From Myxococcota bacterium (GTDB lineage Bacteria; Myxococcota_A; Polyangia; HGW-17): a DNA stretch of 44,105 nt. This document shows, one piece after another, positions 24,257 through 32,950 of this stretch. The notes below the pieces were generated by a model that was not told the origin of the DNA, did not search any database, and saw only the letters and a program-made list of their open reading frames with translations. The stretch's first letter is position 1; each line of letters opens with the position of its first letter. The stretch spans positions 1 through 44,105 of the forward strand of contig JAHJMN010000131.1 of NCBI GenBank assembly GCA_018821305.1. The letters are read 5' to 3'. The translations under genes and the position numbers were made by a program.

Positions 24257-26173
24257 ATGGGTCTAACCGTTACGGAAAAAGTACTATCTACACATGTTGG
24301 TGATGGCAAACTTGAAAAAGGTGGAGTTATCGGACTAAAAATCGATCAATGCCTTACTCAGGATTCCACTGGAACTATGGCCTGGCTTCAATTTGAATCT
24401 CTTGGAATTCCACGAGTTAAATGCGAAGTAGCCGTTTCATATGTCGATCACACATCTCTTAGTTTCAAGGGAGAATCCAGTGATGATCATCTCTTCCTTA
24501 TGACATCCGCAAAGAAATTCGGTGCATTTTACTCGAAACCCGGAAATGGAGTATGTCATCAGGTTCATTATGAAAGATTCGCCGCACCGGGTAAAACACT
24601 GTTAGGATCTGACTCCCACACGCCGACGTCTTCTTCTCTTGGAATGATTGCAATTGGCGCTGGTGGTGCAGATGTAGCTGTTGCTATGGGTGGCGGGTAT
24701 TTTTACATGAAAGTACCAAAGATTATGAAGATCCACCTTGAAGGAAAGCTTCAGAAGGGGGTCAGTGCTAAAGATGTAATTTTAGAGGTTCTCCGACGAA
24801 TCAGCGTTAAGGGCGGAGTTGGATATATTCTTGAATATACTGGTCCAGGAGTTGAAACACTGTCTATCCCTGAGAGGGCAACCATTACAAACATGGGAGC
24901 TGAAACCGGTGCGACGACTTCAATTTTTCCATCTGACGAAGTGACAAGAGAGTTTCTCAGGATGCAAGGTCGGGAGAGAGACTGGGTCGAACTTAAAGCT
25001 GATGTTGATTGTGTTTACGATGTTGAGCATACAATAGATCTCAATAGCCTTGAACCCATGGTAGCTATGCCCGGTAGCCCTGATAATATCAAACCTATCA
25101 GTGAAGTAGAAGGTTTTGAGATTCAACAGGTTTACATTGGATCCTGTACCAATGGATCATATAGAGATCTCGCAATTGGAGCTCTTATGCTTGAAGGTCG
25201 CAGAGTAAATAAGGAAATAGAAGTAGTACTCAGTCCCGGATCGCGTCAAGTTGAACAACTTCTGCTGGATGATAACAGTTATAGTACATATGTTCGGTCC
25301 GGAGTACGTATTGTTGAACCGGGATGTCATGCATGTATCGGCATGGGGTATGTGCCGGGATACGGACATCACAGTGTCAGGACAGTTAACCGTAACTGGT
25401 TTGGTCGTGGTGGATCCAACGATGCACGTCTTATTCTCACTTCCGTCGAAACAGCTATTGCATCAGCAATCGCTGGGAAATTAGCCGATCCTCGAAAACT
25501 TGATTTTGATGATTTTGACGATTATTACTATGAAGACGGATACATTGTTGATGACTCAATGCTTATATCACCAGTTGCACAAGCTGATGCTGCAAGAGTA
25601 GAAATTGTTCGAGCTCCAAATATTAAACCTATTAGGGCACAAGTAGGTCCAGAAAAAGTTCTTAAAGGCGAAGTGCTTCTTAAAGTGGGAGACGGGATCT
25701 CAACAGACGATATCTTACCAGCAGGTTCACTTACACAACATTTAAGGTCAAATCTTCCGGAAATATCAAAATTTACATATTATTACATTGATAAAGGTTT
25801 TGCCTCAAGAGCCATAGAAAAAGGTGGTGGGTTTATTGTTGGAGGTGAGAATTATGGTCAGGGTTCCAGTCGTGAGCATGCAGCTCTTGCCCCATGGCAA
25901 TTAAATGTTAAGGCCGTGATTGCAAAAAGTTACGCACGAATTCATAAAGCAAACCTCATCAACGCTGGTGTAATACCCTTTGTTACCGTTGATGAAATTG
26001 ACATGGGTGATCAGGTAGAAATTAATCTGGATACACTTGCTTCTGGTAAAGTAACCGCTAAAAATTTAACAAAAAACAAAGATATGTCATTAACAGTCGA
26101 ACTCGGTGACCGGGATTATGACATCATAATGTGTGGCGGTCTTCTGGCATATACAAGATCAAAACATTCATGA
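24257..26173 (+). CDS. Aconitate hydratase
   Basis: Aconitase interconverts citrate and isocitrate through cis-aconitate using a [4Fe-4S] cluster. The start is ATG 24257, because GGAGG lies six bases before it; an ATG at 24245 would contain that Shine-Dalgarno. The 638-residue product has the cluster ligands C297 (in GSCTNGS), C357 and C360 (GCHACIGMG). It has LLGSDSHTPTSSSLGMIAIGAGG in the N-terminal part (around 115-137) and a C-terminal swivel domain with GDGISTDDILPAGS and ENYGQGSSREHAALAP. The length fits the shorter aconitase type, not the roughly 900-residue AcnA. It is followed by both ATP-citrate lyase genes, so it probably supplies or drains citrate for that enzyme. Confidence 0.93.
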   Translation: MGLTVTEKVLSTHVGDGKLEKGGVIGLKIDQCLTQDSTGTMAWLQFESLGIPRVKCEVAVSYVDHTSLSFKGESSDDHLFLMTSAKKFGAFYSKPGNGVCHQVHYERFAAPGKTLLGSDSHTPTSSSLGMIAIGAGGADVAVAMGGGYFYMKVPKIMKIHLEGKLQKGVSAKDVILEVLRRISVKGGVGYILEYTGPGVETLSIPERATITNMGAETGATTSIFPSDEVTREFLRMQGRERDWVELKADVDCVYDVEHTIDLNSLEPMVAMPGSPDNIKPISEVEGFEIQQVYIGSCTNGSYRDLAIGALMLEGRRVNKEIEVVLSPGSRQVEQLLLDDNSYSTYVRSGVRIVEPGCHACIGMGYVPGYGHHSVRTVNRNWFGRGGSNDARLILTSVETAIASAIAGKLADPRKLDFDDFDDYYYEDGYIVDDSMLISPVAQADAARVEIVRAPNIKPIRAQVGPEKVLKGEVLLKVGDGISTDDILPAGSLTQHLRSNLPEISKFTYYYIDKGFASRAIEKGGGFIVGGENYGQGSSREHAALAPWQLNVKAVIAKSYARIHKANLINAGVIPFVTVDEIDMGDQVEINLDTLASGKVTAKNLTKNKDMSLTVELGDRDYDIIMCGGLLAYTRSKHS

Positions 26174-26221
26174 AAATGAATTGGGTATAATTATTTTATT
26201 ATAAAAAGGAGAGTTTGAAAG

Positions 26222-27508
26222 ATGGCAGTTAGAGGAATAAGAGAATATGATGGAAAAATGCTCATGTCTTCTCTCATGGGACGTTTTTCCAATAACACCA
26301 TATCCGTTCGTGGAGATTTCGCTCTTATAGATCCAACGACAGATATGGATTCATTACCACAGTCCATGCCCTGGTTGCTAACAGATAAGCTTGTTGCAAA
26401 ACCCGATATGCTTTTCGGAAAAAGAGGTAAAAATAATCTGTTGAAACTCAATGCAACCTGGGAAGAAGCGAAAGCCTGGATCCAGGAGAAAATGACTGTA
26501 GACACTACTTTAAGTGGCGTTACAGGTAAGCTAACCCATTTTTTAGTTGAACCATTTATTCCCCACGATAAAGAATACTATATTGCGATGCGAAGTTTCA
26601 GAAATGAGGACACTTTGTACTTCAGTACTGAAGGTGGAATCAATGTTGAAGAAAATTGGGACAAAGTTAAGGAAATACATGTCCCAGTAATGAGGGATGG
26701 AAATATTCTGGATGCAGGAAATTTTGATGTAACTAGAGAACTTCCCCTTGAAGGATCTGAACTTTCCGCTGTTGCTTCTTTTGTTAATGCCCTTTACAGG
26801 TTTTATGCGGATCAAGGGTTCAGTTATCTTGAAATCAACCCGTTTGCTATAAAAGATAATGTTGTTATTCCTCTAGATCTTGTCGCCAAAATCGACGATA
26901 CGGCAGCCTTTGAAAATCTGGATTCCTGGGGACGGTCACTGGAATTCCCTTCTGGATTTGGAAAAACACCTACAAAAGAAGAAGCATTCATCAAAGAACT
27001 TGACTCTAAGACAGGTGCTTCACTTAAATTAACTGTTTTAAATCCTGATGGTCATATCTGGCCGATGATTGCTGGAGGTGGGGCTTCTGTTATTTATGCT
27101 GATACCGTAGCAGATCTTGGTTATATGAATGAACTTGGAATGTATGGCGAATACAGTGGGGATCCAAACGAGGAATTAACTTATCAGTATGCCTGTACGG
27201 TAATAGATCTAATGACTCGAAAATCTGACGTCCGGGGTAAGGCTCTTCTCATAGGTGGCGGTATTGCAAATTTCACTGACGTTGCAAAAACCTTTACTGG
27301 AATCATTAGAGCAATAGAAAAATACCAGGATGCTCTACGCACGGCAAAAGTTAAAATATTTGTTCGTCGTGGCGGACCTAATTATAAAGTAGGACTTGAT
27401 AAAATGAGAGCTCTCGGTGGAAAACTGGGTATCCCCATCGAAGTTTATGGACCAGAAACCCACATGACCAGGATAGTTCCAATGGCTATCGATTACATCA
27501 AGGCATAA
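26222..27508 (+). CDS. aclB: ATP-citrate lyase, ATP-grasp/citrate-binding subunit
   Basis: Together with the next gene this cleaves citrate, using ATP and CoA, to acetyl-CoA and oxaloacetate. The 428-residue product aligns along its length with the N-terminal part of animal ACLY as I recall it: MPWLLTDKLVAKPDMLFGKRGK, THFLVEPFIPHDKEYY, FSYLEINPFAI, KTGASLKLTVLNPDGHIWPM with IAGGGASVIYADT, NELGMYGEYSGDPNEE, GGGIANFTDVAKTF and IFVRRGGPNYKVGL. AAGGAGAG precedes the ATG. Chlorobium-type split enzymes place this small subunit directly before the large one, as here. Symbol follows the Chlorobium convention. Confidence 0.93.
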   Translation: MAVRGIREYDGKMLMSSLMGRFSNNTISVRGDFALIDPTTDMDSLPQSMPWLLTDKLVAKPDMLFGKRGKNNLLKLNATWEEAKAWIQEKMTVDTTLSGVTGKLTHFLVEPFIPHDKEYYIAMRSFRNEDTLYFSTEGGINVEENWDKVKEIHVPVMRDGNILDAGNFDVTRELPLEGSELSAVASFVNALYRFYADQGFSYLEINPFAIKDNVVIPLDLVAKIDDTAAFENLDSWGRSLEFPSGFGKTPTKEEAFIKELDSKTGASLKLTVLNPDGHIWPMIAGGGASVIYADTVADLGYMNELGMYGEYSGDPNEELTYQYACTVIDLMTRKSDVRGKALLIGGGIANFTDVAKTFTGIIRAIEKYQDALRTAKVKIFVRRGGPNYKVGLDKMRALGGKLGIPIEVYGPETHMTRIVPMAIDYIKA

Positions 27509-27524
27509 GGAAAAGGAGCGGAAA

Positions 27525-29390
27525 ATGAGCAGACCTGATTACCAGTTGTTTACCCGTGAAACACGGTCTATAGTATTTAATTTACAGACAAATGCCATTC
27601 AGAGAATGTTGGATTTCGACCATGTATGTCGCCGGGAAAAACCTTCCGTGGCCGCAATAGTTAATCCAAGTGCAAAACAGGGTGGTTATCACAAAGTATT
27701 CTGGGGAACAAAAGAAATTCTTATTCCCATATATCCCACAACTGAGAAAGCTTCGGCAAAACACCCTGATGCTGATGTTCTTATAAATTTTGCTTCATTT
27801 CGAAGTGCATATTCCACAAGTATGGAAGCCCTTGCTATTTCCACTATTCGAACTGTAGTCATTATTGCAGAGGGTGTTCCGGAGCGAAGAGCCAGAGAAC
27901 TTGCTTCCACAGCAGAAAAACTCGGAAAAAATATTATCGGCCCTGCAACGGTCGGTGGAATTCTTGCTGGAGGTTTTAAGATCGGTAATACTGGTGGTAC
28001 TATTGAAAACATTATTGAATCCGGTCTTCATAGATCCGGAAGTGTAGGTTTTGTTTCCAAGTCGGGTGGTATGAGTAATGAAGCTTATAATATCATTTAT
28101 CATAACTCCGATGGCCTTTACGAAGGTATTGCCATAGGTGGGGATTCATACCCGGGAAGTACTCTTTTAGAACATCTTCTCAGATTTGAGGCTAATCCTG
28201 ATGTTAAAATGTTAGTTTGCCTTGGTGAAGTAGGTGGAACAGAAGAATATCGGATTGTTAATGCTCTCAAAGAAAAGAAGATCACAAAACCACTTGTTTG
28301 CTGGGTAACGGGGACGATTGCCTCCAAAATGACAGGAGAAGTCCAGTTTGGACATGCAGGAGCAAAGGCTGGAGCATCCAATGAGACTGCGGAAGCCAAA
28401 AATAAAGCATTAACCGAAGCAGGGGCAATGGTTCCAGATTCATTCGATGACTATGGTGAAAAAATCCGACAGGTTTACGAAAAACTTGTTGGTGAAGGCA
28501 AAATAGTCAAAAAACCTGAGCCAGAGATTCCACCTATTCCAGTGGATTTCAAGGCTGTATCCAATACTGTACGTAAATCCACTGAATTTATATGTACAAT
28601 CACCGACGACACTGGTGATGAACCCCTTTACAGTGGTGTTCCCATGAGCAAAGTCGTCGAGATGAACATGCCTTTAGGCGAACTCATAGGTCTTCTCTGG
28701 TTTAAGAAAAAATTACCAGCATTTGCCGCTGAATATATCGAAATGGTTCTCAGGCTTACAGCGGATCATGGTCCATGTGTAAGCGGTGCTCATAATGCTA
28801 TAGTTACCGCAAGGGCAGGACGTGACCTTATGAGTGCCGTGGCAAGTGGCATACTCACTATCGGACCAAGATTCGGTGGAGCAGTCAGTGGGGCTGCAAA
28901 AGCCTTTTCTGATGCCCTTAAGCGTGGACTGACACCTTTGGAATTTGTAAATGAGATGAAAGTCAAGGGAGTAAATATACAGGGTATTGGTCATCGAATT
29001 AAAAGTGCTACAAATCCTGATATTCGTGTGACTCTGATCAAGCAGTTTGCCAAAGAAAAATTTTCAGCAACTCCATATCTTGATTACGCTCTGGAAGTTG
29101 AAAAAATTACCCTCACAAAACGCAATAATCTCATTCTTAACGTTGATGGTGCTATAGGTGTATTGTTCCTCGATCTTATGGAAAGCTGTGGAGATCTATT
29201 CTCAGAACAGGAAAAATCAGAAATCGTTGAATTTGAGATCCTTAATGGTTTATTTATGCTTGGTCGTACAATTGGAATGATCGGTCATTTCTTTGATCAG
29301 AAACGACTAAGAAGTGCTCTGTATAGACATCCTATGAATGATGTTCTCTATGATCTTCCTGATCCTGCGGATCTTGGCTACGATTTTTAG
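27525..29390 (+). CDS. aclA: ATP-citrate lyase, CoA-ligase/citrate synthase-like subunit
   Basis: This 621-residue subunit carries the CoA-binding and phosphohistidine domain (IGPATVGGI, FKIGNTGG, GFVSKSGGMSNE and VQFGHAGAKAG, whose His277 is the predicted phosphorylated residue) followed by a citrate synthase-like domain (TADHGPCVSGAHN, IGPRFGGAVSGAAKAF, GIGHRIKSATNPDIRV, LILNVDGAIGV). It lies 16 bases after aclB. Split ACL is a marker of the reductive TCA cycle, but the other marker enzymes (2-oxoglutarate:ferredoxin oxidoreductase, fumarate reductase) are not in this window. An acetyl-CoA-producing role in biosynthesis is therefore equally open. Confidence 0.94.
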   Translation: MSRPDYQLFTRETRSIVFNLQTNAIQRMLDFDHVCRREKPSVAAIVNPSAKQGGYHKVFWGTKEILIPIYPTTEKASAKHPDADVLINFASFRSAYSTSMEALAISTIRTVVIIAEGVPERRARELASTAEKLGKNIIGPATVGGILAGGFKIGNTGGTIENIIESGLHRSGSVGFVSKSGGMSNEAYNIIYHNSDGLYEGIAIGGDSYPGSTLLEHLLRFEANPDVKMLVCLGEVGGTEEYRIVNALKEKKITKPLVCWVTGTIASKMTGEVQFGHAGAKAGASNETAEAKNKALTEAGAMVPDSFDDYGEKIRQVYEKLVGEGKIVKKPEPEIPPIPVDFKAVSNTVRKSTEFICTITDDTGDEPLYSGVPMSKVVEMNMPLGELIGLLWFKKKLPAFAAEYIEMVLRLTADHGPCVSGAHNAIVTARAGRDLMSAVASGILTIGPRFGGAVSGAAKAFSDALKRGLTPLEFVNEMKVKGVNIQGIGHRIKSATNPDIRVTLIKQFAKEKFSATPYLDYALEVEKITLTKRNNLILNVDGAIGVLFLDLMESCGDLFSEQEKSEIVEFEILNGLFMLGRTIGMIGHFFDQKRLRSALYRHPMNDVLYDLPDPADLGYDF

Positions 29391-29580
29391 TATCTTTACC
29401 TTTGCCACAATAATAACAACTTTTTAGTACCAATACTCAATCCCGTCATTTTTTTAAACATGAATGTTTTTAATAAACGGTGAGGATAAAACAAAGATAT
29501 TGGACCAGAGATGAAGAAATAGATTGTCTCAAATCCTTTTTGTATCTTGAAAACTGTCAGGGTAGTGATAAACAGAAGGT

Positions 29581-31236
29581 ATGAAAAATATTTATTCCTG
29601 TTTGTTGATAGTTATGCAACTAGTTATTTTTGTTTCCTGTGACAATGATCCAGAAAACAATAACATAAACTCTTTCAATAATAATACGGGCGTTGTTTAT
29701 AGAATGATTTTCGTTTCGCCTGCATCCGGGGAAGCAAGTGTCAGTGCAGGATCTGTAACTCCTTTAATGATCCAGATTGTCGATGAAGAAGGATCTCCTG
29801 TAAAAAACAAACGTATTGATTTCATGATTACCGGTCAAGCTGGCGGAAGTTCTCTTGAAACAAACTCTTCAGTATCAGGAAATCAAGGGATTGCACTGGC
29901 TAATCTCAGGTCTGGAAATACGAGTTCTCACTTTAATATTGTCTGTGAGACAGAAAAAGCCCCAGATGTTTTTTTTGATGTTACTGTTTCAGATGAAGGG
30001 ACAGTTGATTTCAATGTTTCGTTGAACTATTCAGGGAACTACTCCCCTGAGGAAATTCGAAGTATTACAACAGGGATAATATTTTCGGAAACTTGTCCGG
30101 AAAGTATCAGTGGTACCACAATTTCACGGATCAGAAATCCCGAGGATCTTGACGAAATATCTATTTTTGAAGGGCTTCCAGTGGATATTCCATTTGTTAT
30201 TGCAGGAAAATTAGAAGGGGTTGATTCGAAACTTCTTGCCTGGGGATGTCAAGAGCCGGATCCTGAAACACTTATAAGTGGAAATACTGTTGCTTTTGAA
30301 CTTGAATTAAATGATTATAGTATGAATCTCGAATCTGATTATCCTGTGACATATCAGATTACTACATCAGTATATACCGACTTTCTGGAAACTTATCTGG
30401 AAAAATGGTTTGACATGGGGAAATGTGCCCATGGAATGCCATCACTATTTTTGGATTGTCTGGTATCCTGGCTTGAAGGAGGTCTTAATTGTCAGAGAGG
30501 AATTCCAAACGTTTTAAGTGAAGAGATAATTGCTAAAAGGGGAACTTTTAATATTGATGGCTGTAGGGGAGTTTACGATTCTGAGGGATATTACAGTCTG
30601 GAATATATTTTCCAGAACATGGCTGATGGCATTGATGAAATACAATATTCTCTTGTTCGCACCGTTGATTTTATGGATGTTAAGCCATTTCAGACGATCG
30701 AAATAAACAGTCTTATGTCCTATAGTGATTTGTTACTTAAAAATTCAATTGAAAGTTTTTCCTTTCCAAGGAATACCGTTGAAAAATGGCCTGTTATAAA
30801 TAGCTTCAAAGATACATGCGGATGGGAATTACTTCAGGAATACTTAACCGGTGAGCTTGAAATAAGCGATACTTATATGAATTGTGGTCTTATCTATACC
30901 ATAATTAATGTAATTCATCAGGAACATCTAAATCTTGCCGGAGTGTCTTTTTATGGCGATTCTATCAAAAATAGAATTCTTGAATGTGTTGATGAGGTTT
31001 ATATTGGAGAGCCCAATGAAAATATAGCGGCTTTTATTCATCCATCACTTACAGCATTTGATATTCAGAGGGCAATGGAAGCATTTCAATCCAGAGTAAA
31101 CGTAGAACCTATATTTTTTGAAAACGGAGATGTTGTTTTTTCTGGATCATATTCTTTTACTGATTCTGATCTTAATGGGAAGATTGAGCAGATCTCCTGG
31201 AATGTTGATGTAGATTTGTTTCCGCAAGGATACTAA
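29581..31236 (+). CDS. Large lipoprotein with Ig-like domain, unrecognised body
   Basis: The signal peptide YSCLLIVMQLVIFVSC places lipidation at about Cys21, followed by an Asn-rich tether (DNDPENNNINSFNNNTG). Residues about 40-130 look like a Big_1/invasin-type Ig fold (PLMIQIVDEEGSPVKNKRID, then NQGIALANLRSGN). The remaining 420 residues are not recognised and contain several Cys (for example WFDMGKCAHGMPSLFLDCLVSW and GWELLQEYLTG), probably disulfide bonded. AGAAGGT lies immediately before the ATG, which is closer than ideal. The tether resembles that of the vWA lipoprotein at 2939 (shared NSFNN). A surface role is inference. Confidence 0.75.
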   Translation: MKNIYSCLLIVMQLVIFVSCDNDPENNNINSFNNNTGVVYRMIFVSPASGEASVSAGSVTPLMIQIVDEEGSPVKNKRIDFMITGQAGGSSLETNSSVSGNQGIALANLRSGNTSSHFNIVCETEKAPDVFFDVTVSDEGTVDFNVSLNYSGNYSPEEIRSITTGIIFSETCPESISGTTISRIRNPEDLDEISIFEGLPVDIPFVIAGKLEGVDSKLLAWGCQEPDPETLISGNTVAFELELNDYSMNLESDYPVTYQITTSVYTDFLETYLEKWFDMGKCAHGMPSLFLDCLVSWLEGGLNCQRGIPNVLSEEIIAKRGTFNIDGCRGVYDSEGYYSLEYIFQNMADGIDEIQYSLVRTVDFMDVKPFQTIEINSLMSYSDLLLKNSIESFSFPRNTVEKWPVINSFKDTCGWELLQEYLTGELEISDTYMNCGLIYTIINVIHQEHLNLAGVSFYGDSIKNRILECVDEVYIGEPNENIAAFIHPSLTAFDIQRAMEAFQSRVNVEPIFFENGDVVFSGSYSFTDSDLNGKIEQISWNVDVDLFPQGY

Positions 31237-31360
31237 AAATATTGAAAATATTGAACTTATTGCAATTGATAATGTCGATTTTAGCTGTTTTTTTATACAA
31301 TAAACACCTGAAAAACTTTTAAAATCTGAAAAGAAACATGTTGATTAAACGAATTAACTC

Positions 31361-31388
31361 TTGACAGGAATCTTAAAATCATTATCAA
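31361..31388 (+). promoter_or_regulatory. Candidate sigma-70 promoter of rpsD
   Basis: TTGACA (31361-31366), a 16 bp spacer and TATCAA (31383-31388) form the best housekeeping-type promoter seen in the window, about 85 bp before the rpsD start. It makes rpsD an independent transcription unit. Confidence 0.55.
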
Positions 31389-31409
31389 TACCGTGTCTTA
31401 ATTTATGCG

Positions 31410-31429
31410 TGGAAGAATTTGTTCTTCCA
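31410..31429 (+). promoter_or_regulatory. Perfect hairpin in the rpsD leader
   Basis: TGGAAGAA-TTTG-TTCTTCCA is a perfect 8 bp stem with a four-base loop between the candidate promoter and the rpsD ribosome-binding site. S4 represses its own operon by binding leader RNA in other bacteria, so an autoregulatory role is plausible, but the known S4 leader folds are more complex and I cannot match one here. Confidence 0.45.
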
Positions 31430-31473
31430 GAAATTGTTTGAACGAACCACTTCAGGTTTTTAAAGGTAGAGAT

Positions 31474-32088
31474 ATGGCAAGATATACTGGCCCTAGAGTA
31501 AAGGTTTTAAGGTCCCTCGGACTTGATCTTCCCGGTTTAACTTCAAAATCAATGCAGAGAAGGCCTTCAAAGCCCGGACAGCACGGAGCTAAGAGAAAAG
31601 GTCGTAAATCAGATTACGGAAATCAGCTCTCTGAAAAACAGAAAATCAGATTCAATTATGGAATCGGTGAGAGACAACTTCGTCGTTATATGAAGGAAGC
31701 ACGTCGATCCAAACAGGCAACAGGTGATAAACTTGCTGAGCTCCTCGAAAGACGTCTTGATAACGTTGTTTTCAGAGCTGGCTATGCCAAAACTATTCCT
31801 CAAGCACGTCAACTTGTGAACCATGCCCATTTTATTATTAATGGTAAAAAGGTTGATATTCCTTCCTACCGTGTAAATGTAGGAGATAAAATTACCCTTC
31901 GTACAGCAAGTGAGAATCTTGGCGTAGTTATTGAATCGCTTGAATCCCCCTCCCTCACAAGACCCGATTGGATGGATGTGGATGCTGGTAAAAAACTTGC
32001 AAATATCAAGTCAATGCCTACAAGAGATTCAATTCCGTTTGAACTTGATCTTCAGGCAGTAGTAGAATTCTACTCCAAGAGAATGTAG
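31474..32088 (+). CDS. rpsD: 30S ribosomal protein S4
   Basis: S4 binds 16S rRNA early in 30S assembly. The start is ATG 31474 (MARYTGPRVKVLRSLG) with AAAGGTAGAG upstream; the frame is open for 23 more codons that have no family counterpart. The 204-residue product has the N-terminal S4 domain and the S4 RNA-binding motif (LAELLERRLDNVVFRAGYA, ARQLVNHAHFIINGKKVDIPSYRV). It contains no Cys at all, so it is the zinc-independent form. It stands alone rather than in the usual rpsM-rpsK-rpsD-rpoA operon. A second, zinc-binding S4 elsewhere in the genome is possible. Confidence 0.95.
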   Translation: MARYTGPRVKVLRSLGLDLPGLTSKSMQRRPSKPGQHGAKRKGRKSDYGNQLSEKQKIRFNYGIGERQLRRYMKEARRSKQATGDKLAELLERRLDNVVFRAGYAKTIPQARQLVNHAHFIINGKKVDIPSYRVNVGDKITLRTASENLGVVIESLESPSLTRPDWMDVDAGKKLANIKSMPTRDSIPFELDLQAVVEFYSKRM

Positions 32089-32207
32089 TTTCTCAAAAAA
32101 AGTGAAGAAAATCCCCTGATGGGTCTCCCCTCATAACCCATTGTGTATTCAGTGTAATCCAACTAATATTTATTTTATCAAAGACAAGAATTATAAGTAT
32201 AAAAGTC

Positions 32208-32609
32208 TTAGACTTTAAACTTATCAAAAGTCTCAATGATGGTTGATTCAGCATAGGGACCAAGCAATATTTCCTGAATTGTGTTTTTACTGACAATAAT
32301 TGATGTTGGGGTTGCCAGTACACCAAAAGCTCGAGCAGCAGCAAGATCTGAAGTAAGATCGTATGTAAAAATATTTTGATGTTTCTTTTCAAGTTCACGC
32401 ATGAATGGTGTCATCTTTTTGCAGGCACTGCACCGTGGAGAGTGAAAATAAAACAGAGCGGTCCCACCATTTTCAATTATTTTTCCGGCTTTACCATCGA
32501 TATTAGGAGCAGGCTTTCCTTTTTGTTTTTTAATTTTCATAACCGTAAGTAATTGAATGCCTATAAAAAAAACAAACAAACCGGCAATTATAAATAATAC
32601 AATGTGCAT
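32208..32609 (-). CDS. Membrane-anchored thioredoxin-like protein
   Basis: The start is placed at ATG 32609, where an N-terminal membrane helix begins (MHIVLFIIAGLFVFFIGIQL). An upstream extension of the frame has no support. The 133-residue product then shows a thioredoxin fold with active site CSACKKM (C60 and C63) in ALFYFHSPRC, and the cis-Pro segment LATPTSIIV. The domain should face the periplasm. It could supply electrons or oxidise thiols of the Cys-rich exported proteins in this window (inference). The downstream spacer to rpsD has a weak ATGGGT/ACCCAT inverted repeat (32119-32141) without a T-run. Confidence 0.8.
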   Translation of the reverse strand: MHIVLFIIAGLFVFFIGIQLLTVMKIKKQKGKPAPNIDGKAGKIIENGGTALFYFHSPRCSACKKMTPFMRELEKKHQNIFTYDLTSDLAAARAFGVLATPTSIIVSKNTIQEILLGPYAESTIIETFDKFKV

Positions 32610-32950
32610 AAATTCAATCTTTCTTTGAGTTGCATGCAAATTAATTGCAAAGCAGTAATAATAAGTTTTTATAAAACAGACGCCCAATTCGGAAAGTTAA
32701 TTCGTTTATTTTCATTGTCAAAGGTAGAACTGAATTAATCTGTATAGTATTTCTTGAAAAAATTGACCTGATTCGAAAAGAGTAAGGATTATCAATCATA
32801 GTGAGATATCTAGTGGGCATATTATATAAAACAATGATTATTTTAAGGTCTTGTGATTGAAAAGCCTTTTTACATCTGATATGTTGAGGTCCATAAAATC
32901 CGGAATTGTAGTATTTCCGCGATAAATCGGTTTTTTTGAAAGGTGATCCA
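32610..32950. other. Intergenic region between thioredoxin and ftcD
   Basis: About 340 bp of divergent AT-rich spacer. No gene is supported. It contains a weak leader hairpin, CGGAA-ttgtagtat-TTCCG (32901-32919), before ftcD, and a TTGACC followed by TATCAA about 20 bp later (around 32763-32794), too widely spaced to call as a promoter. Confidence 0.4.

Noticed and set aside
29455-29470. AAACAT-GA-ATGTTTTT after aclA as a terminator
   Set aside because: The loop is only two bases, the stem is all weak pairs, and it lies 65 bases past the stop, so it is not convincing.
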